The position numbers were made by a program, and so were the translations under genes. From Paenibacillus tuaregi (lineage in GTDB: Bacteria > Bacillota > Bacilli > Paenibacillales > Paenibacillaceae), in assembly GCF_900086655.1 (NCBI RefSeq), contig NZ_LT575476.1, positions 1,716,503-1,780,502 of the forward strand: a DNA stretch of 64,000 nucleotides, read 5' to 3'. Positions 17,887 through 28,165 of this stretch are shown one piece after another; positions within the stretch are counted from its first letter, which is position 1, and every line of letters starts with the position of its first letter. The notes under the pieces are model-generated. The model saw only the letters and a program-made list of their open reading frames with translations. It did no database searches and was not told the origin of the DNA.

Positions 17887-18507
17887 TTGAAGGAACAACA
17901 ACCTATTCAAGAGGAAACAAATACAGAGAAAAAGGAAGATACTATGAATCCTTCTAATGATGTGAATCAGAACGAGCAAACAGAGGAAGTGCAAGGAGCA
18001 GACGAAATCAGGTCCGGGGACTCCGCCGAAGCTGTGGAAGAAGTGGTATCTGCTGACTCTGAGGAGCTTGAACGTCTTCGTGCCGAGGTGCAGGAGCACC
18101 AGCAGCGTTTTCTGCGTTCCCAGGCTGATTTCGACAACTTCAGAAGACGCACACTGAAGGAGAAAGAGGAGCTGGCTAAATATGCGTCCGCCAAATTAAT
18201 CACCGAGCTTCTTCCAGTCGTGGATAACATGGACCGGGCCCTTACGGCAGCCCAGGAAAGCGCGGAAGCGGAATCCTTCACCAAAGGCGTGGATATGATT
18301 TTCCGTCAGCTTGAGGGTGTTCTATCGGCCGAAGGCCTTACACCGATGAATGCGGTTGGCCAGCCTTTTAACCCTGAATATCATCAGGCTATCATGCAAG
18401 TGGAGTCGGATGAATACGAGGAAGGCATAGTAGTAGAAGAAGTACAAAAGGGCTATCTGCTTAAAGATAAAGTGCTGCGTCCAGCAATGGTTAAGGTAAG
18501 CGGCTAA
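17887..18507 (+). CDS. grpE: Nucleotide exchange factor GrpE
   Basis: Exchanges ADP for ATP on DnaK. The 206-aa product has an acidic, Glu/Gln-rich N-terminal tail (1-58), a long coiled coil (about 60-110, with RFLRSQADFDNFRRRT) and the C-terminal beta domain (GVLSAEGLTPMNAVGQPFNP and KGYLLKDKVLRPAMVKVS). It starts at TTG, fixed by the excellent site aaggaggtga seven bases upstream; the later ATG 17944 has no comparable site. Second gene of the chaperone operon. A palindromic element, not just a spacer, separates it from dnaK. Confidence 0.95.
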   Translation: MKEQQPIQEETNTEKKEDTMNPSNDVNQNEQTEEVQGADEIRSGDSAEAVEEVVSADSEELERLRAEVQEHQQRFLRSQADFDNFRRRTLKEKEELAKYASAKLITELLPVVDNMDRALTAAQESAEAESFTKGVDMIFRQLEGVLSAEGLTPMNAVGQPFNPEYHQAIMQVESDEYEEGIVVEEVQKGYLLKDKVLRPAMVKVSG

Positions 18508-18533
18508 CACATAGAGATTACGACAACCCGAAC

Positions 18534-18656
18534 ATATAAAAGTTGGACTAAAGAACTCAGGGAATAGGCAGAAGGGTGAAATGTTTCTGAGAGAAGCGCA
18601 GCGTTCGCCTTTGTGAACGGATTTCTACCCGCACAATCATTTGTTCAACTTATATA
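18534..18656. repeat. Intergenic palindromic element, short form, copy 2, between grpE and dnaK
   Basis: The left end TATAAAAGTTGGACTAAAGA and the right end TTTGTTCAACTTATATAG are inverted relatives. The middle has GTGAAATGTTTCTGAGAGAA and the core GAAGCGCAGCGTTCGCCTTTG. It is the same family as 7827-7953. Lying inside the heat-shock operon, it would be transcribed as a long hairpin between the grpE and dnaK cistrons. Confidence 0.75.
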
Positions 18657-18678
18657 GCATACTAAGGAGGAAATTTAA

Positions 18679-20511
<1,833 letters not shown>

Positions 20512-20551
20512 TAGACCACAAATATAGTACTATAACCGGTAAGGTTAACAG

Positions 20552-20598
20552 GGAAGGTCAAAGCGCTTAGGCATCCCGCGCTTTGGCTTTCCTTTTGC
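20552..20598 (+). terminator. Hairpin between dnaK and dnaJ
   Basis: GGAAGGTCAAAGCGC pairs with GCGCTTTGGCTTTCC (G-T pairs and small mismatches allowed) and is followed by TTTT. It is probably a partial terminator that lowers dnaJ expression relative to dnaK. Confidence 0.7.
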
Positions 20599-20647
20599 CT
20601 AGCCGGGCAGTTTTGATTGTGAATGATGGATATGGGGGGTGGAACAA

Positions 20648-21772
20648 TTGGCTGAGAAACGAGATTACTATGAGGTCCTGGGCCTCGGTAAAGGGGCTTC
20701 CGAAGACGAGATTAAGAAGGCTTACCGAAAGCTGGCGCGTCAGTATCACCCAGACGTGAACAAAGAGCCAGACGCGGAGGCCAAGTTTAAAGAAGTCAAG
20801 GAAGCTTACGACGTTCTTAGTGATTCACAGCAGCGTGCCAGGTATGACCAGTACGGTCATATTGATCCGAATCAGGGCATGGGCGGCGGCTTCTCGGGGG
20901 CTGACTTCGGCGGCGGCCTGGGTGACATCTTTGATATGTTCTTCGGTGGAGGCGGCGGTAGACGTGACCCGAATGCGCCGCAGCGCGGGAATGACTTGCA
21001 GTATACGATGACGGTGGAATTTAAGGAAGCCGTGTTCGGAAAAGAGACGGATATCACTATTCCGCGTACAGAGTCCTGTGATACGTGTTTTGGTTCAGGT
21101 GCCAAGCCTGGAACGAAGCCGGAGACCTGCTCGGTCTGTCATGGTTCCGGACAGCAGGAAGTGGTACAGAATACGCCGTTTGGCCGTATGGTTAACCGTC
21201 GTCCGTGCAGCAATTGCGGCGGTGCCGGCAAGATTATTAAGGAGAAGTGCCCAACCTGTCATGGCAACGGCCAGGTGAAGAAGCAGCGCAAAATTCATGT
21301 GCGTATTCCAGCTGGTGTGGACGATGGTGCACAACTGCGTATGTCCGGTGAAGGGGAAGGCGGACTTCGCGGCGGCCCGGCAGGGGATCTTTATATCGTG
21401 ATTCGGGTGAAACCGCACGATTTCTTCGACCGTGAGGGCGATGACATTTATTGCGAAATTCCGCTCACGTTCGCCCAAGCCGCGCTTGGAGACGAAGTTG
21501 AGATTCCGACCCTGACTGAGAAGGTTAAACTCAAAATTCCTGCCGGAACGCAGACGGGAACCTATTTCCGTCTGAAAGGCAAAGGTGTTCCACGGCTTCG
21601 TGGCATGGGTCAGGGCGATCAGCATGTCAAGGTGGTTGTCGTCACGCCAAGCAAGCTGAATGAGGAACAGAAGGATCTGCTGCGTCAATTTGCAGCTCTG
21701 GATGGTGAGCACACCCATGAGAATGAGCAGTCCTTCTTTGACCGGATGAAACGGGCTTTCCGTGGGGATTAA
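20648..21772 (+). CDS. dnaJ: Chaperone DnaJ (Hsp40)
   Basis: Co-chaperone that delivers substrates to DnaK and stimulates its ATPase. The 374-aa product has the J-domain ([23 protein letters not shown] within YHPDVNK), a Gly/Phe-rich linker, and four CxxCxGxG zinc motifs ([32 protein letters not shown]). The C-terminal substrate-binding domains follow. I chose TTG 20648 because it gives the family start ([12 protein letters not shown]) and lies about six bases from gggggtgg; an in-frame GTG at 20639 overlaps that site. It is the last gene of the heat-shock cluster, ended by a very strong hairpin. Confidence 0.96.
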   Translation: MAEKRDYYEVLGLGKGASEDEIKKAYRKLARQYHPDVNKEPDAEAKFKEVKEAYDVLSDSQQRARYDQYGHIDPNQGMGGGFSGADFGGGLGDIFDMFFGGGGGRRDPNAPQRGNDLQYTMTVEFKEAVFGKETDITIPRTESCDTCFGSGAKPGTKPETCSVCHGSGQQEVVQNTPFGRMVNRRPCSNCGGAGKIIKEKCPTCHGNGQVKKQRKIHVRIPAGVDDGAQLRMSGEGEGGLRGGPAGDLYIVIRVKPHDFFDREGDDIYCEIPLTFAQAALGDEVEIPTLTEKVKLKIPAGTQTGTYFRLKGKGVPRLRGMGQGDQHVKVVVVTPSKLNEEQKDLLRQFAALDGEHTHENEQSFFDRMKRAFRGD

Positions 21773-21794
21773 TAAAAGATTAGAATCAGCACAA

Positions 21795-21840
21795 TAATGA
21801 AGCAGCTCCACAGTCAAGTGACTGTGGAGCTGCTTCATTA
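21795..21840. terminator. Terminator after dnaJ
   Basis: A perfect stem of about 22 bp, arms beginning TAATGAAGCAGCTCCACAG and ending CTGTGGAGCTGCTTCATTA, with almost no loop. The T tail is short, but the stem is exceptionally stable. Confidence 0.8.
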
Positions 21841-21880
21841 TGTATATCAAAGTTAGACAGGAGCAACAGAGTAGAATAGC

Positions 21881-21922
21881 AAAAGGGCTGTCCAAGGTGC
21901 GAAACCTTGGGACAGCCCTTTA
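21881..21922 (-). terminator. Terminator of the minus-strand YxcD-like operon
   Basis: AAAGGGCTGTCC and GGGACAGCCCTTT flank an inner AAGGT/ACCTT stem. On the minus strand it ends in TTTT and lies just past the stop at 21928. Confidence 0.8.
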
Positions 21923-21927
21923 ACCTT

Positions 21928-22206
21928 TTAATTGGCGATCCGCGCCGTAATCTCTTCGTCCAAATCCAGAGTAACATCCTCGCGAAACGCCCGGATTCCA
22001 TATTCAGTGTGGGCATACAGCAGGATGGCCTCGATGATGTTGGCTTCAACCAGATACATGCTTCTGCCGCCCACCCATACTTCAGCGGTATAACCGGTAT
22101 CCTCGTCCCATGCCAGTTCAACCTGAACCTCGGTTGGACGAACCGACTTGCGTTGGGCCATATGAAGACAGATGGCGTTAATGATTTCGTCCATGCTTAG
22201 AACCAT
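21928..22206 (-). CDS. YxcD/DUF2653-like protein
   Basis: A 92-aa acidic protein. The pattern DEIINAICLHMAQR, VQVELAWDEDTGYTAEVWV and EANIIEAILLYAHTEYG resembles the DUF2653 family (B. subtilis YxcD). The biochemical function is unknown. ATG 22206 is three bases after the stop of the upstream gene, with ggagg inside that gene's end, so the two are co-translated. No signal or membrane span. The family call is from memory of the pattern only. Confidence 0.7.
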   Translation of the reverse strand: MVLSMDEIINAICLHMAQRKSVRPTEVQVELAWDEDTGYTAEVWVGGRSMYLVEANIIEAILLYAHTEYGIRAFREDVTLDLDEEITARIAN

Positions 22207-22209
22207 AGC

Positions 22210-22626
22210 TTAGTATCTTCCTCCGCGGTGATCATTATAGCGTGGTTTCCTGAACTTGCGGTACAACGCGATACCAATCATTACTACCACGTAAATAGCC
22301 AGCAGGTTAATCAGAAGACCAAAGATATTTCCGAGAAAGCCCATATTGGAGAACATTCCGCCAAAGAGCATTCCAGCAAGGCCGCCGATCATAAGGCCTT
22401 TCATAAATCCTCCGCCGCTAAAGAACCCTCGTTTAGCGTTCTGGCCGGTTGTTGTATTTGAACTCTTAGTACTGTTGTAATCATTCGACTTCTTAGGGGT
22501 GTTCGTGTAAGAACGTGAGCCGGACTTGTATCCGCCGCCTGAACGCTTAGCGTCTACCGCGTGCGGTGCGGTGAAAGCGAAGAATAGCGTGAACGCCATC
22601 ACGACAAGCATTAACTTTTTCATCAT
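22210..22626 (-). CDS. Small secreted or membrane Gly-rich protein
   Basis: A 138-aa protein with an N-terminal signal or anchor (KLMLVVMAFTLFFAFTAP). A Ser/Gly/Asn-rich stretch (about 27-70) follows. Next come a glycine-rich hydrophobic block (GGFMKGLMIGGLAGMLFGGM) and a membrane span (about 100-122), ending in a basic Arg/Lys tail. The layout resembles bacterial proteins loosely annotated as Tim44-like, but the Tim44 domain itself is absent. Start ATG, aggagg 13 nt upstream. First gene of a two-gene operon with the YxcD-like protein. Function not recognised. Confidence 0.7.
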   Translation of the reverse strand: MMKKLMLVVMAFTLFFAFTAPHAVDAKRSGGGYKSGSRSYTNTPKKSNDYNSTKSSNTTTGQNAKRGFFSGGGFMKGLMIGGLAGMLFGGMFSNMGFLGNIFGLLINLLAIYVVVMIGIALYRKFRKPRYNDHRGGRY

Positions 22627-22848
22627 TTGAGTCTGAAAGCCTCCTAAAAGATATATTGTATTTGGTCTTTATAGATATGTAATACGTGGCGGACAAGCAA
22701 CGGTTTCATTTTGGACAGAAATAGTTTTCCCTGTCAAAGAGGATAATATTTACCGCATAAATTAGGCATGGATGCCGCATCCTAACTTCCCATAGAGCCG
22801 TAAACAGCTGAGCATAGAAAGTCTTTATAGGAAAGGCGGAATTCCAAT

Positions 22849-23217
22849 ATGGCAGAGAAGAATATACTGGCCTATTTCAAAAGCCCGGAGGAAGCGGAAG
22901 GCGTATCGAGAAAGCTGAATGCGCTAAGAGTAATCGATATGTCCATTACACGCTTCAGCCGTTACCCAGGCGAGGGAGTCGATCCGGCCAACATCTACTC
23001 CGGGGACTGGAACTCATTGGCCTCACTGACCCAGGATGCCGAGATTACGAATAAGTCCGCCGGGATACTTGCGGCCACGGACCCGGCTGCAAGTGGATTA
23101 AGTGACGGAGGACAAGGCGGACCAACGGGCCGGGATATTTTATTAACTGTAGTTGTGGACGAAAGTTCCCATCACCAGGCGCTGCGTCTTATCGAAGAAG
23201 CTGGAGGAATGCTCTGA
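22849..23217 (+). CDS. Conserved-looking hypothetical protein
   Basis: A 122-aa protein without signal or membrane span. The N-terminal part (NILAYFKSPEEAEGVSRKL, then LRVIDMSITRF) looks like a small ferredoxin-like fold of the kind seen in proteins named general stress or transporter-associated, but I do not recognise the family. The C-terminus (DILLTVVVDESSHHQALRLI) would complete such a fold. Start ATG with aggaaaggcgga upstream. It overlaps the next small gene by one base (TGATG), so the two are co-translated. No orthologue at this place in Bacillus. Confidence 0.75.
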   Translation: MAEKNILAYFKSPEEAEGVSRKLNALRVIDMSITRFSRYPGEGVDPANIYSGDWNSLASLTQDAEITNKSAGILAATDPAASGLSDGGQGGPTGRDILLTVVVDESSHHQALRLIEEAGGML

Positions 23218-23420
23218 TGACTAACGTAAAGGAGAATGACGACAGAATGGACAAGAAGCCGGGTTACAACAAACGCTTCACAGGCAAGGTTCCCCAAAAT
23301 TTGAAAGGCAGCTACCTGGATGTGGAGTTCTCAGAAGAGCGTGCCGATCAGGAAGATTGGGAGGCCCTGCAGCGCAGTGAGCGGGCTGATGCGCGTCAGC
23401 ACGGGAATCGACTGGTTTAA
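23217..23420 (+). CDS. Small charged hypothetical protein
   Basis: A 67-aa hydrophilic protein (KRFTGKVPQNLKGSYLDVEF and EDWEALQRSERADARQHG), no membrane span, family not recognised. ATG 23217 overlaps the upstream stop and has ggagg nine bases before it; ATG 23247, with aaaggag upstream, is a possible alternative giving 57 aa. It forms a pair with the preceding gene and ends at the terminator at 23456. Confidence 0.65.
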   Translation: MTNVKENDDRMDKKPGYNKRFTGKVPQNLKGSYLDVEFSEERADQEDWEALQRSERADARQHGNRLV

Positions 23421-23455
23421 CAAATCAACACACATATTCATCTTCCCTAAATTTC

Positions 23456-23482
23456 CGCCGTGTATACGCACGGCGTTTTTTA
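23456..23482 (+). terminator. Intrinsic terminator after the small gene pair
   Basis: CGCCGTG, a tatacg loop, CACGGCG and then six T. Confidence 0.9.
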
Positions 23483-23591
23483 TTTGCCATGCAGCGCATG
23501 TCAATTGACCTGCGCATAGCTTTCCCATCCGGAAGATCGGTCCTTGGAACGAAAGAGAGTTACTTAATAAATTCCAACCTTGCAAGGAATT

Positions 23592-23620
23592 TTGTTCTTG
23601 TCTGGATTGTATAGTACAAT
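23592..23620 (+). promoter_or_regulatory. Sigma-A-like promoter of prmA
   Basis: TTGTTC (23592-23597), 17 bp, TACAAT (23615-23620), 38 bp before the prmA start. Confidence 0.6.
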
Positions 23621-23658
23621 GAATGTTATGCAATTAGGATAGGGGAGGCTTTTCACTC

Positions 23659-24624
23659 ATGAATTGGAGAGAGTTGACTATACATACGACAGAAGAAGCG
23701 GTGGAGATGATCACCAACTTTCTGCACGAAGCCGGGGCTGGCGGAGTTTCGATTGAGGAATCCATCAACAACAGCAAGCTGCAGGATCTATCATACGGAC
23801 AGTGGTACGAATTAGAGCCTAATGGAATCCCCGAGGGAAAGGCTAAAGTAAAGGGATATTTCCCTGAAACCAGCGATGTGGACACCGTGGTGGAAGAGGT
23901 CGGCCCACGTATCGAAGAACTGAGAGATTTTGGGATTGACCCGGGTGTTATTAAGTTTGAGATCCGGGATGTTCACGAAGATGACTGGGCGAATAACTGG
24001 AAACAGTATTTCAAGCCATTGCGTGTCTCGGACCGATTGACGATCAAACCAACATGGGAGGATTATGAGCCTCAGACTCCGGAGGAACGGATCATCGAGC
24101 TTGACCCTGGAATGGCTTTTGGCACAGGTACGCATCCCACCACAGCGCTTTGCCTTAGAACCCTTGAAGGGGTAATCGAGGAGGGCGATGAGGTTATCGA
24201 TGTCGGAACAGGTTCCGGGATCCTTGCTATCGGTGCGGTTAAACTAGGTGCCAGACATGTCCTTGCGATTGATTTGGACCCGGTGGCTGTGACAAGTGCC
24301 AGAGAGAATACGCAGCTTAACGGTCTTAGCGATGAGATCACGGTTCATGAGAGCGATCTTCTCTCTGTCTTGAAGGAAGGAACAACGGGGCTGGGCGTAC
24401 AGCTTCCGGTCCGTGTAGTCGTGGCTAACATCCTGGCTGAGATTATCCTATTGTTCATTGACGACGTTTATCAGGCGCTTGAGCCAGGGGGTTATTATAT
24501 TGCTTCCGGAATATACAAGAATAAGGAACAAATTGTTGAGGAAGCTTTGATCAAAGCAGGGTTTGAAATAACGGAGAAGGCCCGGGAAGAGGATTGGATC
24601 GCTTTCGTGGCCAGGAAGAGGTAG
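23659..24624 (+). CDS. prmA: Ribosomal protein L11 methyltransferase
   Basis: SAM-dependent methyltransferase that modifies ribosomal protein L11. The 321-aa length is usual. The N-terminal domain (WRELTIHTTEEAVEMITNFL, GGVSIEES) is followed by LDPGMAFGTGTHPTTALCLR, the Rossmann motif VIDVGTGSGILAIGAVKLGA and the NILAEII motif of the PrmA family. ATG 23659 follows ggggagg. It begins an operon with the M50 protease three bases downstream. In Bacillus prmA follows dnaJ directly; here four small genes lie between. Confidence 0.95.
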   Translation: MNWRELTIHTTEEAVEMITNFLHEAGAGGVSIEESINNSKLQDLSYGQWYELEPNGIPEGKAKVKGYFPETSDVDTVVEEVGPRIEELRDFGIDPGVIKFEIRDVHEDDWANNWKQYFKPLRVSDRLTIKPTWEDYEPQTPEERIIELDPGMAFGTGTHPTTALCLRTLEGVIEEGDEVIDVGTGSGILAIGAVKLGARHVLAIDLDPVAVTSARENTQLNGLSDEITVHESDLLSVLKEGTTGLGVQLPVRVVVANILAEIILLFIDDVYQALEPGGYYIASGIYKNKEQIVEEALIKAGFEITEKAREEDWIAFVARKR

Positions 24625-24627
24625 AGC

Positions 24628-25311
24628 ATGGATTTTTTTGAAAGATTATTCCGGATTCCTTTGGACCAACTGCCCTTTTTCCTTACGGCATTGGTTATCG
24701 CTTTTACAGTACATGAATTTTCCCATGCTTATTTTGCCAATAAGTTCGGGGACCCTACGGCCAAGCTGCTCGGCCGGGTGACTTTAAATCCGGTAGTTCA
24801 TTTTGATTTTATTGGTATTCTTCTGCTTCTGATTGCGGGCTTTGGCTGGGCAAGACCCGTGCCGGTCAACCGGGACAATTTCAGCAAGCCGCGGCTTATG
24901 GGCATTATTGTCTCGGCGGCAGGCCCAATCAGCAACTTATTGCTGGGTATTCTGGGGACAGGGATTTATGCGCTGCTTTTCCATTTTGGGGTCATGGACC
25001 CATTGTGGGGAGCCAGTGAGCCAAGCAAACTGGTTGTTGCGCTATCCTCCTTTTTCTATTACTTTAACATGATGAACTTTTTCTTGTTCTTGTTTAACTT
25101 AATTCCCCTTCCTCCCCTCGATGGGTACCGGATTGTTGAGGATCTGGCGCCGCGGAGCATGCTGGGGAAGCTGCAGCAGTTCGAACGTTACGCCATCTTC
25201 ATCTTCCTGCTGATCGTGCTGCTTCCAAAGCTTAATGAGTATACAATTACACCGCTATATACGGCGGCAAAACACATTTATTCCACATTCTTTGATCTTA
25301 TGGCGGGCTAA
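24628..25311 (+). CDS. Site-2-type (M50) membrane metalloprotease
   Basis: A 227-aa intramembrane metalloprotease with several hydrophobic spans. The zinc motif HEFSH lies at residues 29-33 in the first span, and the second active-site motif LFNLIPLPPLDGYRI supplies the Asp. This matches the short YwhC/FtsH-independent rhomboid-like M50B group without a PDZ domain. Substrate unknown. ATG lies three bases after prmA, with aggaagagg inside the end of prmA, so it is co-translated. It is inserted between prmA and rsmE relative to Bacillus. Confidence 0.88.
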   Translation: MDFFERLFRIPLDQLPFFLTALVIAFTVHEFSHAYFANKFGDPTAKLLGRVTLNPVVHFDFIGILLLLIAGFGWARPVPVNRDNFSKPRLMGIIVSAAGPISNLLLGILGTGIYALLFHFGVMDPLWGASEPSKLVVALSSFFYYFNMMNFFLFLFNLIPLPPLDGYRIVEDLAPRSMLGKLQQFERYAIFIFLLIVLLPKLNEYTITPLYTAAKHIYSTFFDLMAG

Positions 25312-25410
25312 GCCCGCCTGTTGATATTTTACCGGGCCCAGGTACTGGTCAGTCCTGGTCAAAAGTTGTATGATGTACTTTGGTGATTTTTGAACAAGGA
25401 TGGTTGAGAG

Positions 25411-26175
25411 ATGCAGCGTTATTTCATTACACCGGAGCAGTTCGGAGAAACTTCGGTCATTATAAAGGGCGAAGATGCCAGACATATTGGAAAAGTTATG
25501 CGCGGCAAGCCGAATGACAAGGTGATTGTCAGCGACGGGATTGCACGCGAAGCAGTCGTCCAGCTTAAGACCATTAATCCGCAGGAGGTTCATGCGGAGA
25601 TTATTGAACATTTATCCCTGTCGCGGGAGCCTTGGCTTCAGGTGACGGTGGCTCAAAGCCTGCCTAAAGGCGATAAAATGGAGACCGTAATTCAGAAATG
25701 CACCGAGATCGGTGCTGTTTCATTTGTGCCGTTCCTGTCCGAACGGACGATCGTGCAGTATGATGCCAAGAAGGAAGAGAAGCGGATTACCCGCTGGACC
25801 AAAATTGCGAAAGAAGCCGCAGAGCAGGCGCACCGCAGCAAGATTCCGGACGTACAGACGGCACTGTCTTGGAAACAGCTCAAAGATCAGTTCTCTGAGT
25901 ACGACCTCGTGTGTGTATGTTACGAGAAGGAAGATGGCAAACAGCTTCGCGATGTGGTTGCACCTTGGTCAGCCTCGCTAACCAGAGAAAGAGGATACCG
26001 CGTTATGCTGGTGGTTGGTCCCGAAGGCGGATTTGCCGAAAGTGAGATTGAAGAAGCCGAGGCGGCTGGAGCCGTATCGGTCGGCTTAGGCCGGCGGATT
26101 CTCAGGACAGAAACGGCGGGTATGGCCGCCCTGACTTGTATACTTTATGAAACCGGAGAAATGGGGGGAGCATGA
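25411..26175 (+). CDS. rsmE: 16S rRNA (uracil-1498-N3) methyltransferase
   Basis: SPOUT-class methyltransferase that modifies U1498 in 16S rRNA. The 254-aa protein starts MQRYFITPEQF and has a PUA-like N-terminal domain (DARHIGKVMRGKPNDKVIVS). The SPOUT knot carries QSLPKGDKMETVIQKCTEIG, LVVGPEGGFAESEIEEAE and LGRRILRTETAG. ATG follows aagga at about 10 nt. Its stop is one base before the mtaB start, so the two are coupled. Confidence 0.95.
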   Translation: MQRYFITPEQFGETSVIIKGEDARHIGKVMRGKPNDKVIVSDGIAREAVVQLKTINPQEVHAEIIEHLSLSREPWLQVTVAQSLPKGDKMETVIQKCTEIGAVSFVPFLSERTIVQYDAKKEEKRITRWTKIAKEAAEQAHRSKIPDVQTALSWKQLKDQFSEYDLVCVCYEKEDGKQLRDVVAPWSASLTRERGYRVMLVVGPEGGFAESEIEEAEAAGAVSVGLGRRILRTETAGMAALTCILYETGEMGGA

Positions 26176-26176
26176 C

Positions 26177-27517
26177 ATGCCATCCGTAGCATTTTATACG
26201 TTGGGATGTAAAGTGAATTTCTATGATACAGAAGCCATTTGGCAGCTGTTCAAAAATGAAGGTTATGAACAGGTTGATTTTGAACAGACCGCGGACGTGT
26301 ATCTGATCAACACCTGTACAGTAACCAATACAGGAGACAAGAAGAGCCGGCAGATTATCCGCCGGGCTGTCCGCCGCAACCCGGACGCAATTATTGCGGT
26401 AACTGGCTGTTACGCGCAGACTTCGCCTGCGGAAATTCTGGACATTCCAGGTGTGGATCTGGTTATCGGTACACAAGATAGAGACAAGATCATGCCTTAC
26501 ATTCAACAGATCCAGTCTGAGCGCGTACCGGTTAATGCGGTTCGCAACATTATGAAGACCCGCGAATTTGAAGAACTGGATGTGCCGGATTTCTCGGACC
26601 GAACAAGAGCGTTTTTGAAGATTCAGGAAGGCTGCAACAATTTCTGTACGTTCTGCATCATTCCTTGGTCGCGTGGGCTGTCCCGTAGCCGTGATCCGCA
26701 GAGTGTGGTTAAGCAGGCTCATTCCCTGGTAGCTGCCGGATTTAAAGAGATTGTACTAACGGGTATTCATACCGGCGGATATGGGGATGATCTGGAGAAC
26801 TACCGCTTATCCGATTTGCTGTGGGAACTGGACAAGGTTGAAGGTTTGGAGCGTATCCGCATCAGTTCGATCGAAGCAAGCCAGATTGACGACAAGATGC
26901 TGGACGTGCTTAAGAATTCCAGCAAAATGTCCCGCCACTTCCACATCCCACTTCAAGCGGGCAGTGATGAGGTGCTTAAACGGATGCGCCGGAAATACAC
27001 GATTGCTGAATTTGAAGACAAGATTCGCAAGATCCGTGACTTCATGCCGGACGTAGCGATTACTACGGATATCATCGTGGGATTCCCCGGTGAGACGGAT
27101 GAGCTGTTCCGGGAAGGCTTTGAAGCGATCAAGCGGATTGGCTTCTCGGAAATGCATGTATTCCCGTACTCCAAGCGTACAGGAACACCTGCAGCGAGAA
27201 TGGAGGACCAAGTGGATGAGGAAGTTAAGCATGCACGGGTTCATGAGTTGATTGATTTGTCCGAGCAAATGCAGCTCGCTTATGCTGAGAAATTTGTGGG
27301 TCAGGTCCTGGATGTTATTCCTGAGCGGGATGAGAAGGGATTGTGCGGCGAAGGCAAGCTGATGGGTTACAGCGACAATTATTTGCAAATTATGTTTGAT
27401 GGTCCTGAAGAGCTTCGTGGTGAAGTGTGCCGGGTTAAAGTGACTAAAGCTGGTGTAAATACTTGTGAGGGACAGCTCGTTCGTGTTATGGGCGGGGCTC
27501 CAGAAGCTATTGCCTAG
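26177..27517 (+). CDS. mtaB: tRNA methylthiotransferase MtaB
   Basis: Radical SAM enzyme that adds a methylthio group to N6-threonylcarbamoyladenosine at tRNA position 37. The 446-aa protein has the N-terminal UPF0004 domain with its three cysteines (LGCKVNFYDTE, NTCTVTN, VTGCYAQ). The radical SAM motif is CNNFCTFC, and a C-terminal TRAM-like region is present. The IIPWSRG variant after the cluster motif fits the MtaB/YqeV group rather than MiaB. ATG 26177 follows ggggggag; an in-frame ATG 30 bases upstream lies inside rsmE. The pair ends at a long perfect hairpin. Confidence 0.94.
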   Translation: MPSVAFYTLGCKVNFYDTEAIWQLFKNEGYEQVDFEQTADVYLINTCTVTNTGDKKSRQIIRRAVRRNPDAIIAVTGCYAQTSPAEILDIPGVDLVIGTQDRDKIMPYIQQIQSERVPVNAVRNIMKTREFEELDVPDFSDRTRAFLKIQEGCNNFCTFCIIPWSRGLSRSRDPQSVVKQAHSLVAAGFKEIVLTGIHTGGYGDDLENYRLSDLLWELDKVEGLERIRISSIEASQIDDKMLDVLKNSSKMSRHFHIPLQAGSDEVLKRMRRKYTIAEFEDKIRKIRDFMPDVAITTDIIVGFPGETDELFREGFEAIKRIGFSEMHVFPYSKRTGTPAARMEDQVDEEVKHARVHELIDLSEQMQLAYAEKFVGQVLDVIPERDEKGLCGEGKLMGYSDNYLQIMFDGPEELRGEVCRVKVTKAGVNTCEGQLVRVMGGAPEAIA

Positions 27518-27594
27518 TTCTTAGGCTGGTCTAACCAGCGTGATTCCGGACACATGAACAACCAGAATCATCGTATACAATAAAGCGATGGAAT

Positions 27595-27644
27595 AACAAC
27601 AAGGATTTTAAGCCCGGGTGCCCGGGCTTAAAATCCTTGTTGTT
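27595..27644. terminator. Very long perfect hairpin terminator after mtaB
   Basis: A perfect 24-bp stem (arms starting AACAACAAGGATTTTAAGCC and ending TTAAAATCCTTGTTGTT) has a two-base loop in the sequence. The inner part includes CCCGGG palindromes. Its T tail is weak. Confidence 0.75.
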
Positions 27645-27685
27645 CAAATACAATGTTAAGCGATACTCAAGGGAGGTCTTACATC

Positions 27686-28117
27686 ATGTCATTCAAGGAA
27701 ATATCTGCGGGCGGAATCGTATACCGCCATAATGAAGGCAAGCTGCAGGTTCAGCTTATTACGGACCGCTACGGCAAGATTTCTTTTGCTAAGGGGAAGA
27801 GAGAAGACGGCGAGACCATTGAAGAGACCGCGCTCCGGGAGATTCTGGAGGAGACCGGCGTTACTGGGCGGATTGTGCAGCCGATTGATATTATTGCCTA
27901 TACGTACCAGCATCCGGACCACGGCAGTGTGGATAAGGAAGTGCACTATTATCTAGTAGAGTGTGTCAGCGGTGATCTTAAACCACAGGTAGAAGAAATC
28001 CGGGGTGTAGCCTGGTATGATCCTAAGGAAGCCTGGGAGAAACAGATGAACTCCGGGTATGATAACAATGATTTTATTTTGGAGAAGGGCTTGAAGCTGC
28101 TTAAGGTCGAGCTGTAA
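27686..28117 (+). CDS. Nudix hydrolase
   Basis: A 143-aa hydrolase expected to cleave nucleoside diphosphate-linked substrates; the actual substrate is unknown. The Nudix box is complete: GKREDGETIEETALREILEE followed by TGV (Gx5Ex7REUxEExGU), residues about 37-59. ATG 27686 follows gggagg. The upstream in-frame start (27653) has no site. It is monocistronic and convergent with the Na/Pi transporter-like gene; the 48-bp gap has only a short GC-rich palindrome. Confidence 0.9.
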   Translation: MSFKEISAGGIVYRHNEGKLQVQLITDRYGKISFAKGKREDGETIEETALREILEETGVTGRIVQPIDIIAYTYQHPDHGSVDKEVHYYLVECVSGDLKPQVEEIRGVAWYDPKEAWEKQMNSGYDNNDFILEKGLKLLKVEL

Positions 28118-28165
28118 AAAAATGAACTGGCCTGGCCAGCCTTTCGGTGACAGACCTTGACGATG

